Below are positions 46,852 to 54,950 of a DNA stretch of 64,000 nt, piece after piece. A program made the position numbers and the translations under genes. Each line of letters begins with the position of its first letter. Positions within the stretch are counted from its first letter, which is position 1. The notes beneath the pieces are model-generated. The model saw only the letters and a program-made list of their open reading frames with translations. It was not told where the DNA came from and did not search any database. Source of the stretch: a virus; the IMG/VR virus record IMGVR_UViG_3300042314_001187, positions 62,001-126,000 of that record, one strand, 5' to 3'.

Positions 46852-48069
46852 ATGAAAGAAAAAATTAAGGTATTAGTTCTCCCATCCGATACAACAGGTG
46901 TTGGTAAATTCCGTTCAGTTGACCCTCACACGTTTTTGCAAGATATGTATGGTGAAGATTTTCACGTTGATATTGATTATAACCCAAAAATTAATGATTT
47001 AAACTATTGGAAAAATTATCAAATAGTTCACGTTCACAGAAATATCGGGCATGATTATGATTCATCGCCTTTGATAATTAAAAATTTACAATCAATGGGG
47101 ATTGTTGTTATCGTTGATATCGACGACTATTGGTTACCAACAAAAGAACACCCAATACATAGTATTATATTAGCTAATAAATTACACGAAAAAATAGTAG
47201 CTAACTTAAAAGTTGCTGATTATGTGACAACCACAACAATAGTGTTTGCTGAAGAAATTAAAAAATTTAACAAAAACGTAGTTGTTTTCCCTAACGCTAT
47301 TAACCCTAAAGAACCACAGTTCAATGAACCAACACCTAAATCAGATAGAATTAGAATTGGTTGGTTAGGTGGTTCTTCACATCTACACGATTTAAAATTA
47401 TTAGATGGTATGGTTAATAAAAACGCATCTCTTAAAGACGACGTTCAATACGTTATTTGTGGATTTGATACACGAGGAACTGTGACTGAACTTAATAGAG
47501 AAACAGGAGAGCAAAAACAAAGACCGATTAAACCTGAAGAAACCGTTTGGGTTCAATATGAGAAAATTTTTACAAACAACTATAAAATAATTGACGAGGA
47601 ATACTTAAAATTTTTAAATACCTTCAAGGAGGGTGATTATGAAAATTTTCAAGATTTACCGTATCGACGTGTTTGGACTTTACCTGTTAATACATATGCT
47701 ATTAATTATTCTAAATTTGACATATCTTTAGCACCTATTAAAAATCACATCTTTAATAGAATGAAGTCACAACTTAAAGTTATTGAAGCGGGATTTTATA
47801 AAAAAGCTTTAATAGCTTCTAATGTTGGTCCATACACAATTGACTTGAAACATTCATTAAATAATGGTAACTTTGTTGATGGAAATGCTTTATTAGTGAA
47901 TGAACATAATAACCATAGTGATTGGGCTAAGTTTACAAAAAAATTAGTTCAAAACCCTAACTTAATTGAGGATATGGGTAATCGTTTGTATGAAACGGTG
48001 AAAGATACATATGATTTAAATAAAGTGACTAAGGATAGGGCGGAATTTTACAAATCGTTAATTAAATAA
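46852..48069 (+). CDS. GT-B glycosyltransferase (GT4-like)
   Basis: 405 residues with the two-Rossmann GT-B plan. N-terminal: KVLVLPSDTTGVGKFRSVDP and IVHVHRNIGHDYDSSPLI, then VVIVDIDDYWLPTKEHP. C-terminal: IRIGWLGGSSHLHDLKLLDG, the donor-binding start, and LKVIEAGFYKKALIASNVGP, which gives the ExG... acceptor-side glutamate block. This sequence type is frequent in T4-like marine phages and is probably used to glycosylate virion or surface components. First gene after the terminator; 2 nt separate it from the exonuclease gene. Confidence 0.82.
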   Translation: MKEKIKVLVLPSDTTGVGKFRSVDPHTFLQDMYGEDFHVDIDYNPKINDLNYWKNYQIVHVHRNIGHDYDSSPLIIKNLQSMGIVVIVDIDDYWLPTKEHPIHSIILANKLHEKIVANLKVADYVTTTTIVFAEEIKKFNKNVVVFPNAINPKEPQFNEPTPKSDRIRIGWLGGSSHLHDLKLLDGMVNKNASLKDDVQYVICGFDTRGTVTELNRETGEQKQRPIKPEETVWVQYEKIFTNNYKIIDEEYLKFLNTFKEGDYENFQDLPYRRVWTLPVNTYAINYSKFDISLAPIKNHIFNRMKSQLKVIEAGFYKKALIASNVGPYTIDLKHSLNNGNFVDGNALLVNEHNNHSDWAKFTKKLVQNPNLIEDMGNRLYETVKDTYDLNKVTKDRAEFYKSLIK

Positions 48070-48071
48070 AA

Positions 48072-48803
48072 ATGATAAAAATACCTTTAACAAAAATTTT
48101 ATTTCTTGACATTGAGACTGTTGGGATTGAAAAAGATTATGATACTTGTCTTGAAAAAAGACCTGAATTGGCAAATCAATTTATGAAGTATTACGATTGG
48201 TTTCAGAAAAGATTTCCTGAAGACCATATTAATCCTCCAAACAATATTGATGAACGAACTAAAAGGATTAATGAGGTTTTTAGTAGAAGAACCGCATTAG
48301 TTCCTGAGTTTGCAAAAATTGTTTGTGTAAATGTTCAGTTTGTTACTGACAATGGTGATGTTAAATCACAATCATTTTCGGGGGATGATGAAAAAGAATT
48401 ATTACGTAATTGTAAAAAAGTGTTAGATAAATGTTATAAATTGGATTTTCACATTTGTGGTCACAATCTAAAGAATTTTGATATTCCAATGTTGGCTAAA
48501 CGAATGATAATCAATGGGATAGCACCTTCATCAATGTTACCGTCATATGATACTAAACCTTGGGAGGTTAAGGCCATTGATACTAAGGATGTTTGGCAAT
48601 ATGGTGCTTATAGTGCGATAGGTTCGTTAGATTTACTTTGTACTTCATTAGGTGTTCCTTCACCAAAAGAAGGTGAGATTACGGGTGATAAAGTACACAC
48701 GGCATATTGGAATGATGGTAAATTAAAAGAAATCACCGAATACTGTGAACGTGATGTTAGAGTATTAATTGATATAATTATAAAATTAAAAGAATTAGAA
48801 TAG
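48072..48803 (+). CDS. 3'-5' exonuclease of the DnaQ/PolB-like fold
   Basis: 243 residues. ILFLDIETVGIEKDYDTCLE (Exo I, D-x-E), HICGHNLKNFDIPMLAKRM (Exo II, N..xFD), AIDTKDVWQYGAYSAIGSLD and ITEYCERDVRVLIDIIIKL (Exo III, Y...D) give a complete DEDDy set. It resembles the stand-alone 'predicted 3'-5' exonuclease related to PolB' proteins. It may act in DNA repair, recombination or end trimming. The stop TAG overlaps the GTG start of the dUTPase gene. Confidence 0.88.
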   Translation: MIKIPLTKILFLDIETVGIEKDYDTCLEKRPELANQFMKYYDWFQKRFPEDHINPPNNIDERTKRINEVFSRRTALVPEFAKIVCVNVQFVTDNGDVKSQSFSGDDEKELLRNCKKVLDKCYKLDFHICGHNLKNFDIPMLAKRMIINGIAPSSMLPSYDTKPWEVKAIDTKDVWQYGAYSAIGSLDLLCTSLGVPSPKEGEITGDKVHTAYWNDGKLKEITEYCERDVRVLIDIIIKLKELE

Positions 48804-49408
48804 TGGATTTTAACGGAAATTTAAATAGTTTTTTATCTGATGATGAAATTAAAAAATTATTAGGGAATGAATTTAGTGATTCTGAAGAATTAGATATTAA
48901 TTCTGAGTTATCTAAAATGGGTGTTGATTTAAAAGAACTTGAAACAAGTTTTAATAATTATCAACCTAAACTCGAACTTGGATATACGGTTTCACATACT
49001 GATGCGGTAGAACCTAAATACAATTACGACAGTGATTCTGGTTTTGATTTACACTCAACAACTGATTTGGAAATTCCGGCATTTGGTAGAGTATTAGTAC
49101 CAACGGGTTTGTCTTTTGACATTAAAGACGGTTATGAAATACAAGTTAGGTCAAAAAGTGGATTGGCCCTTAAACAAGGGTTAATGGTTTTAAATTCACC
49201 AGGAACGGTTGATAATGGATATGTTGGAGAAGTTCAAGTAATTGTATTTAACACAAATAATTACACAGTAACAATACCTAAAGGGATGAAAGTAGGTCAA
49301 GCAGTTTTATGTCCTGTTGTTAATGGGAAATGGGTTAATTTAGTTAAGAAAACAAAAATAAACGAAAAAGAACGAGGAGAAAATGGATTCGGTTCAACGG
49401 GTATCTAA
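48803..49408 (+). CDS. dut: dUTPase (deoxyuridine triphosphatase) with N-terminal extension
   Basis: 201 residues, GTG start at 48803 overlapping the preceding stop. The trimeric dUTPase core spans about residues 75-201: motif 1 YDSDSGFDLHST, motif 2 IQVRSKSGLALKQG, motif 3 LNSPGTVDNGYVGEVQVIVF, motif 4 PKGMKVGQAVLCPV, and C-terminal motif 5 KERGENGFGSTGI. All catalytic elements are present, so dUTP to dUMP conversion is expected, limiting uracil incorporation. The first ~70 residues (FNGNLNSFLSDDEIKKLLGN...) are acidic and helical, and not part of the family core. Confidence 0.93.
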   Translation: MDFNGNLNSFLSDDEIKKLLGNEFSDSEELDINSELSKMGVDLKELETSFNNYQPKLELGYTVSHTDAVEPKYNYDSDSGFDLHSTTDLEIPAFGRVLVPTGLSFDIKDGYEIQVRSKSGLALKQGLMVLNSPGTVDNGYVGEVQVIVFNTNNYTVTIPKGMKVGQAVLCPVVNGKWVNLVKKTKINEKERGENGFGSTGI

Positions 49409-49547
49409 ACCAACCGAAACTGAAATTATAGATATTCATCAACTTAAAGATTTGGCAACCCCTTTTTATTTTGAAATGTCAAAAAATTTTAATACAATTT
49501 TAAGTGAGATAAATGATGAAAATAATAAACTATTTAATATAAATTAA
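49383..49547 (+). CDS. Small hypothetical protein (54 aa) overlapping the dUTPase gene end
   Basis: ATG at 49383 opens 54 codons to TAA 49545-49547, overlapping dUTPase by 26 nt in another frame. The protein starts MDSVQRVSKPTETEIIDIHQ and continues LKDLATPFYFEMSKNFNTIL. It is acidic and helical, with no family. It fills the gap to the next gene almost exactly, and an A/G-rich GAACGAGGAGAAA precedes its ATG, so translation is likely. Confidence 0.55.
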   Translation: MDSVQRVSKPTETEIIDIHQLKDLATPFYFEMSKNFNTILSEINDENNKLFNIN

Positions 49548-49551
49548 ACAT

Positions 49552-50184
49552 ATGTCAAACGGGATTTATAAAATAACCGAAGATTTTGAAAAAGACCTTT
49601 CCGACTACACGGGAGCACCTTATGTTGTTACAGTTGATAATCAAAGTAACGCCTTGTTTTTATCGTTAATGTATGAAAAAGTAAAAGGTCTTGAAATTGA
49701 AATACCTTGTCGTACTTATCCTTCAGTTCCTTGTGAGATAATTCACGCTGGTGGTAAGGTTAAATTTAAACAAGTTGAAGGTAAAACATTAAAGGGTTCG
49801 TATCAATTAAGTCCTACAAAAGTTTGGGATTCGGCATTATCCTTTACCCATAATATGTATAAACCAAATACCCATATGTGTATTTCATTCACGGGTCCAT
49901 ATAAACACTTTAAATTATCAAAGGGTGGTGCAATACTAACTGATGATTATGACGCTTATTTGTGGTTTAAACGGGCTAGATATAGTGGGAGAAGAGAATG
50001 TTCTTATCACGATGACCATTTTGACATGATTGGTTGGAATTTTTATATGATGCCTGAGTTAGCGGCCAGAGGAGTTTTACTTATGAAACAATTTTACAAC
50101 TTTGATGGTACACCTAAACATAATGAGGATTTGGAATTACCATATCCGGATTTGTCTAAATTTAAAATATACATTGGTGAATAA
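49552..50184 (+). CDS. Half-length DegT/DnrJ/EryC1-like aminotransferase
   Basis: 210 residues; family members are usually ~370. It retains the N-terminal PLP-fold part: FEKDLSDYTGAPYVVTVDNQ, SNALFLSLMYEKV, and IPCRTYPSVPCEIIHAGGKV (typical DegT 'P..t...t..ai...Ga' block), then FTGPYKHFKLSKGGAILTDD, where the Lys in the HFKLSKGGA block corresponds to the PLP-binding lysine. It ends soon after RARYSGRRECSYHDDHFDMI, lacking the C-terminal domain. It may be a compact variant or a degenerate enzyme for amino-sugar synthesis. It overlaps the next gene by 8 nt. Confidence 0.8.
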   Translation: MSNGIYKITEDFEKDLSDYTGAPYVVTVDNQSNALFLSLMYEKVKGLEIEIPCRTYPSVPCEIIHAGGKVKFKQVEGKTLKGSYQLSPTKVWDSALSFTHNMYKPNTHMCISFTGPYKHFKLSKGGAILTDDYDAYLWFKRARYSGRRECSYHDDHFDMIGWNFYMMPELAARGVLLMKQFYNFDGTPKHNEDLELPYPDLSKFKIYIGE

Positions 50185-50887
50185 ACATATTTGTGTATTT
50201 ATATGTTACAATAATTTTGAACATATAGTTGAGTGTTTTGAATCGGTAAAAAATTTACCTTTGGACTTTTTTATCGTTGAGAATTTCTCAGAAAACTCAG
50301 ATAAGATTGAATCGTATTTTAAAAAACAAAACCTTATAGGGCACATTCGTTTTGAAAAAAATATCACCAACAACTCAGTTGATATTATTAAAAAAGATTA
50401 TGAGAATTTGTTTGAAACCTACGAATATATAACATTTTCTGATTGTGATTTACTTGTTACAAATTCTAAACTATTATTAGATGAAATTTATTTAATTTTG
50501 GATTATGAAGATGTTGGTGTTTGTGCGTCCTCATTATGTTTGGATAACTTACCGAATGTTCCAGGTTCTAATGGTTGGATTCCAGCACCAATATCAATAC
50601 ACGAAGATTATATAAACACAAACACCGGTGTTCATTTTATAACAATTAAGCAAAAAAATTATAAAATAATAAAAAACATAAAATTTTTAGATTCATTAAT
50701 GTGTTCAGAAATGAGAAGTAAAGATTTAAAATGGGTTGCAACAAAAAAAAATAACGTTAAACACTTAACTTGGGATTTATATCAGGTTGATAATGAGTAT
50801 CATAACTTTAAATTAAATCGGGCTCATAATTTGTGGACACATAATGAAGTGTCAGAATATATTGTTTTAACATATAAAAATAAATAA
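50177..50887 (+). CDS. Glycosyltransferase-like protein (GT-A type)
   Basis: 236 residues from GTG 50177 (MNKHICVFICYNNFEHIVEC), overlapping the aminotransferase stop; the frame is open to 50102, but that part lies inside the previous gene. FFIVENFSENSDKIESYF and YEYITFSDCDLLVTNSKLLL give a GT-A plan with an acidic D-C-D metal-binding motif. GVCASSLCLDNLPNVPGSNG and KDLKWVATKKNNVKHLTWD follow. Part of the second glycan cluster; sugar unknown. Confidence 0.75.
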   Translation: MNKHICVFICYNNFEHIVECFESVKNLPLDFFIVENFSENSDKIESYFKKQNLIGHIRFEKNITNNSVDIIKKDYENLFETYEYITFSDCDLLVTNSKLLLDEIYLILDYEDVGVCASSLCLDNLPNVPGSNGWIPAPISIHEDYINTNTGVHFITIKQKNYKIIKNIKFLDSLMCSEMRSKDLKWVATKKNNVKHLTWDLYQVDNEYHNFKLNRAHNLWTHNEVSEYIVLTYKNK

Positions 50888-50893
50888 AATATA

Positions 50894-50932
50894 ATGAATA
50901 CTGAATTTTTTATCGAAAACGGATTTGTTTAA
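50894..50932 (+). pseudogene. Duplicated, broken start of the PhyH dioxygenase gene
   Basis: The first 33 nt are identical to the start of the gene at 52118 (MNTEFFIENGF), then a base change and altered A-run lead to TAA. Weaker similarity continues to about 50942. It flanks the 374-residue glycosyltransferase gene on its other side, marking a cassette insertion boundary. Confidence 0.85.
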
Positions 50933-50942
50933 ATTTAAAATA
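50894..50942. repeat. Direct repeat of dioxygenase gene start, copy 1
   Basis: 33 identical bases plus ~15 similar bases, matching 52118-52166. The two copies bracket the glycosyltransferase gene 50944-52068. Confidence 0.85.
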
Positions 50943-50943
50943 T

Positions 50944-52068
50944 ATGAAAATGAGTAAAAATTATAGAGGATTAATTGTTGATATTTTATTCCCAAACAGA
51001 TATTCTATATGGAGGAACGTAGAAATAAAAAATTTTATTCAAGAATATGATGTTGACATTTTAGTTAGTAAAGTAAACAGTTACGCGGGTATTACCTTCG
51101 ATTTTGATTGGGAATTTATTAACTCAGATGGCTTATTGCAAGATTATAATATTCTTATTTTTGATAATAAATATAACTTTATAAATATGTGGAACTCAAA
51201 TCTGGATGGTACTCAGTATAATACAAATAATGGTTTTTCATATTTGATAACGAAAAAAAATGTTTTTGATTTGAGTTCTTATGATTTTATTTATCATATA
51301 TTTTTGATGTGTTATGACCGTTTTAATCAAGTGTTTAATTATGATATAAATAAACAATTTATTCATTTATATCCAGGTGGGGGATTTTTTGGTGACGTTA
51401 CTCGATTACCTAATGACGTTAATTTAATTTCAACACATCCAGTAACAACTAAAAAAATAGAATTAAATAACCATACTAATTTTATTAATGCTTGGACTGC
51501 CCCATTAATGGGTAAAAATGAAAAATTTGTCAAATCTAAAAATAGGGATAACCGAGACTTCACTGTTTGTTTTTCAAGTATGGGTCCGGCGAATGAAAAG
51601 GGTTTAACTGAGTACCATTTATTATCTTCAGAATATTCATCATTATATCCTAATGATAATGTTAGATTTATCACTATAGGTAATAACAACTCAACTTATG
51701 GTCCAATGGATTATATTTCTCTGCTTGATTTTTATGAGAAAAATGTTGATATTTATATTAATTTATCAACAAAAGAAGCATTTAATGGGTGGCCATTAGG
51801 TTTAGATTCGGTAATTAGAGGGTGTGTGTTAATAACTACTGACCCTGATAATATAAAAAACGAATATAAACCATTAACTGATGATGAATTTTACATAGTA
51901 AATGATTATAAAGATTCAATACCTATTATAAAATTATTATTTGAAGATGTTGAAATCTTAAACAAGAAATCAAATCAATGTCAAGATTATTTTAAAGACT
52001 ATTTTGATTACGATAATAATCAAGAAAAAATTTTTAATTTCATAAACAATAAAATGTTACACCGGTAA
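50944..52068 (+). CDS. GT-B-like glycosyltransferase on an inserted cassette
   Basis: 374 residues (the second ATG at 50950 is also possible). The N-terminal half is variable (YRGLIVDILFPNRYSIWRNV). The C-terminal half resembles GT-B donor-binding domains: FTVCFSSMGPANEKGLTEYH, NDNVRFITIGNNNSTYGPMD, VDIYINLSTKEAFNGWPLGL and DSVIRGCVLITTDPDNI, in which E-A-F-N-G-x-P-x-x-x-x-E/D follows the GT4 pattern. It is framed by direct copies of the next gene's start (50894 and 52118), implying recent insertion. Confidence 0.72.
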   Translation: MKMSKNYRGLIVDILFPNRYSIWRNVEIKNFIQEYDVDILVSKVNSYAGITFDFDWEFINSDGLLQDYNILIFDNKYNFINMWNSNLDGTQYNTNNGFSYLITKKNVFDLSSYDFIYHIFLMCYDRFNQVFNYDINKQFIHLYPGGGFFGDVTRLPNDVNLISTHPVTTKKIELNNHTNFINAWTAPLMGKNEKFVKSKNRDNRDFTVCFSSMGPANEKGLTEYHLLSSEYSSLYPNDNVRFITIGNNNSTYGPMDYISLLDFYEKNVDIYINLSTKEAFNGWPLGLDSVIRGCVLITTDPDNIKNEYKPLTDDEFYIVNDYKDSIPIIKLLFEDVEILNKKSNQCQDYFKDYFDYDNNQEKIFNFINNKMLHR

Positions 52069-52087
52069 TGTTGTTTTAATATAAAGG

Positions 52088-52117
52088 AATAAATAAATAA
52101 ATAAATAAATAAATAAA
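52088..52117 (+). repeat. AATA tetranucleotide tract before dioxygenase start
   Basis: Seven perfect AATA units (52088-52115) plus AA, lying between an AAAGGA ribosome-binding-like site (52083-52088) and the ATG at 52118. Repeat number would set the distance between them, so slippage could change expression. Confidence 0.85.
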
Positions 52118-52166
52118 ATGAATACTGAATTTTTTATCGAAAACGGATTTTTTAAATTAAAAAATA
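52118..52166. repeat. Direct repeat of dioxygenase gene start, copy 2
   Basis: Intact copy matching 50894-50942, with 33 identical leading bases, part of the functional PhyH gene. Confidence 0.85.
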
Positions 52167-52984
52167 TTTCAAAAGAATTATGCGAAGAGTCTTTAAGTAT
52201 TATTAAAAATAATAGGATTTTCGGACCTAATTTATTTTTAGATGAGTCTGAGTTTAATAACCAAACAGTTAGATGGGGGACAAATCCAAAACCTGGTAGG
52301 AATTTAACTGAGAAATTAAATATTGACTTAATTATTGATGAAATAAAAGATGAAATAACTGAAGTTTTAGGTGACGGTTTTGAAATGATGTTTCCTAAAG
52401 TTATTTGTGGTGTACCTGAATCGTGGTTACCTGAATATGTTAAAGAAGAAATACATATGAATGCAATCCCTAATTTAGGTGCTTTTATAAAACCTGAATA
52501 TAGAGATATAACCTATTTTCACGGTATTGATTACCATCAAGACATTATAGATTATAAAGATAGAGTTACTGATTTTATCACACTTTATGTTTATTTAGAT
52601 GATGTTAGTGAAAATGACGCACCATTATACATTTTACCTAAAACCCATATCCAAGGATGTCACACATTTCCACACGATTTAACATCGGAAGATAATAAAA
52701 GTTACATATATAATGGGACTCAAATAACTGAAGAATTGGTTTTAACAGGTGATGTAGGTACGTGTTATTTTTGGCATTCGTGTTTATTACATGGGACACA
52801 ACCAACTAAAAATAGTAAAGAAAGAATATCGTTACGTTTTTTAATTTCTAGAAAAAGGAGTTTGATTGATTTATGTAATGACAAAATAAATGGTGACTTA
52901 AAATTAACCGTAACTAGAATTGATGTTGATGAAAATCATGTTCCAATAATTAAGGGTAATATACTAAGAAATAAAACTAATTAA
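52118..52984 (+). CDS. Phytanoyl-CoA dioxygenase (PhyH) family 2-oxoglutarate/Fe(II) enzyme
   Basis: 288 residues. FHGIDYHQDIIDYKDRVTDF supplies the H-x-D metal motif. TLYVYLDDVSENDAPLYILP then KTHIQGCHTFPHDLT is the usual PhyH core. GDVGTCYFWHSCLLHGTQPT contains the distal His, with NSKERISLRFLISRKRS carrying the Arg for 2-oxoglutarate. All core residues of the double-stranded beta-helix are present. In glycan clusters such enzymes hydroxylate sugars or lipids; the substrate here is unknown. The start codon is preceded by the AATA tract, and a broken copy of the start lies at 50894. Confidence 0.88.
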   Translation: MNTEFFIENGFFKLKNISKELCEESLSIIKNNRIFGPNLFLDESEFNNQTVRWGTNPKPGRNLTEKLNIDLIIDEIKDEITEVLGDGFEMMFPKVICGVPESWLPEYVKEEIHMNAIPNLGAFIKPEYRDITYFHGIDYHQDIIDYKDRVTDFITLYVYLDDVSENDAPLYILPKTHIQGCHTFPHDLTSEDNKSYIYNGTQITEELVLTGDVGTCYFWHSCLLHGTQPTKNSKERISLRFLISRKRSLIDLCNDKINGDLKLTVTRIDVDENHVPIIKGNILRNKTN

Positions 52985-52986
52985 TT

Positions 52987-53547
52987 ATGTTTATTAAAGA
53001 TGTGGAATCAATTGGGTTTAAGAACGTTGGTAAAAATGTTCTAATCTCAGACAAATCAACTATTTATAATGCTAAAAATATTGAAATTGGCGATAACGTT
53101 AGGATTGATGATTTTTGTGTTATTAGTGCAGGTGAAGGTGGTATTAAATTAGGAAACAACATCCATATTGCGGTGTTTTGTTCGATAATTGGTAATGGGG
53201 GTGTCATTATGAATGATTTTTCAGGTCTATCATCCAGAGTTTCGATTTATAGTTCGACCGACGATTATAGTGGTAATTATTTGACAAACCCAACTATAGA
53301 TAAAAAATTTACTAATGTGATATCAGGTGATGTGTATATTGGTAAACATGTAATTATTGGGTCAGGTACAATAGTATTACCTAATGTTAAAATAAATGAT
53401 TATAGTTCTGTGGGTGCTTTATCTTTAATTAATAAAGATGTTGATGAATTAAAAATTGTTGCTGGTGTTCCCGCAAAAGAAATTAAAAATAGAAATAAAA
53501 ACCTGATAAAATTAGAAAATGATTTTTTAAATTATATTAAAAAATAA
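52987..53547 (+). CDS. Hexapeptide-repeat (left-handed beta-helix) acyltransferase
   Basis: 186 residues. Imperfect [LIV]-x(4)-G hexapeptide turns run through NIEIGDNVRIDDFCVISAG, GIKLGNNIHIAVFCSIIGNG, GDVYIGKHVIIGSGTIVLPN and VKINDYSSVGALSLINKDVD, ending in VAGVPAKEIKNRNK, the usual acetyltransferase finish. Proteins of this type O- or N-acetylate sugars. Two nt after the dioxygenase stop, so co-translated within the glycan cluster. Confidence 0.88.
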   Translation: MFIKDVESIGFKNVGKNVLISDKSTIYNAKNIEIGDNVRIDDFCVISAGEGGIKLGNNIHIAVFCSIIGNGGVIMNDFSGLSSRVSIYSSTDDYSGNYLTNPTIDKKFTNVISGDVYIGKHVIIGSGTIVLPNVKINDYSSVGALSLINKDVDELKIVAGVPAKEIKNRNKNLIKLENDFLNYIKK

Positions 53548-53551
53548 AAAT

Positions 53552-54256
53552 ATGAAATTAGCTATCAACATACCAACCTATTATAGAAGTGATGGAAAAT
53601 CAATATCATTTTTAAAAACAGCGTTAGATTCGGTGTTTAATCAAACACACCAAGATTTTAAAATATATTTAATTGGTGATAAATATGAAAATGAACCTGA
53701 ACTTATTGATTTGGTTTCAACTTACGATTCAGATAGATTATTTTTTAAAAACTTACCATATGCAAAAGAAAGAGATAAATACATTGATAATAAATGGGCA
53801 TTATGGTCATATGGGGGTATAAACGCAACTAATATTGGGGTTGAGGCAGCATTAAACGATGGTTATGAATACATTTGTCATTTAGACCACGATGATTGGT
53901 GGTTATCAAATCATTTATTTGAGATTAATAAATGTATTGAAGAAACAAATGCTGATTGGATTTGTACTAAATCAACGTATGAACATTCGTATTTACCAAA
54001 CATTGAAAGTTCTGAACTATATCACGAATTTCTCCCCAAAAATGCGGGATTAATACATTCTTCAGTTTGTATGAATTTTAAAACAATACCTCTTAGATAT
54101 CGTGATTTATTTGAATTAAATAACTTTGTTGGGTTACCAGCTGATGCGGATTTATGGGAAAGATGTCGAATGGTGATACAATCGTCAAATTTAAAGAGTA
54201 TCTTTATTAATAAATTAACATGTCGACATGATGAAGAGGGGTATCATAAACCTTAA
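53552..54256 (+). CDS. GT2-family glycosyltransferase
   Basis: 234 residues. LAINIPTYYRSDGKSISFLK, ALDSVFNQTHQDFKIYLIGD and GGINATNIGVEAALNDGYEY then ICHLDHDDWWLSNHLFEINK, with the D-x-D-D metal motif, define a GT2 inverting glycosyltransferase. Short for the family, lacking a membrane anchor, hence soluble. Four nt after the acyltransferase gene. Followed by an A-rich AAAAT spacer before the methyltransferase pair. Confidence 0.86.
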   Translation: MKLAINIPTYYRSDGKSISFLKTALDSVFNQTHQDFKIYLIGDKYENEPELIDLVSTYDSDRLFFKNLPYAKERDKYIDNKWALWSYGGINATNIGVEAALNDGYEYICHLDHDDWWLSNHLFEINKCIEETNADWICTKSTYEHSYLPNIESSELYHEFLPKNAGLIHSSVCMNFKTIPLRYRDLFELNNFVGLPADADLWERCRMVIQSSNLKSIFINKLTCRHDEEGYHKP

Positions 54257-54274
54257 ATAAAAATAAAAATAAAA

Positions 54275-54934
54275 ATGATGAATAAAACATTAAACGAACT
54301 TGAGTTTCAAATTACTGAAGAATCAATAAATAATTTAAACGAGATTATCTCAACAATGGACGGTAAAACATTCCATAACCATTATCATATTTTATATGAC
54401 ATCTGTAATTCAATTGAACATGATGATGTAACATACTTTGAAATTGGTGCGTATGGTGGTGGTTCGGCATCATTAATGTCAAGTAACCCTAAAGTTAAAA
54501 AGTCATATAGTTTAGATATTGGTGTTCCAATTAATAAACAAATACCAATAAATAATGTTAATAGATTTAAACATAATGATTGTGTGTATGAATATATTGA
54601 AGGTGACTCGACCAATAATGAAATTGTTAAATTAGTGAGTGAAAAGGTAAATAATGTCGATATTTTATTTATTGATGGTGACCATAGTAGAAATGCGGTA
54701 ATTAATGATTTTAATAATTATGAAAAAATTGTTAAAAAAAATGGTTACATTGTTTTTGATGATTATATGGATGAAGTGTATAGTCCAGAAGTTTTTGGTG
54801 CGGTTAATGACATTGTTAGAGGATTAAATCCCGATGAATATAAGATAATAGGTAGTATTCAATATGATTTAATACAAAAAACAAATTGTCCTTATTTAAA
54901 AAGTAGTAATGAATTTATAATTCAAAAAATATAA
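54275..54934 (+). CDS. Methyltransferase (Methyltransf_24-like), tandem copy 1
   Basis: 219 residues. YFEIGAYGGGSASLMSSNPK is motif I, SYSLDIGVPINK strand 2, VDILFIDGDHSRNAVINDFN the D-G-D-H block, and NGYIVFDDYMDEVYSPEVFG the end of the fold. Closely related to the next gene: long identical stretches at both ends, divergence in the middle. The start ATGATGAATAAAAC leaves the first or second ATG open. It probably methylates sugar hydroxyls of the cluster's glycan. Confidence 0.86.
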   Translation: MMNKTLNELEFQITEESINNLNEIISTMDGKTFHNHYHILYDICNSIEHDDVTYFEIGAYGGGSASLMSSNPKVKKSYSLDIGVPINKQIPINNVNRFKHNDCVYEYIEGDSTNNEIVKLVSEKVNNVDILFIDGDHSRNAVINDFNNYEKIVKKNGYIVFDDYMDEVYSPEVFGAVNDIVRGLNPDEYKIIGSIQYDLIQKTNCPYLKSSNEFIIQKI

Positions 54935-54950
54935 TAACCCTTAAATAAAA

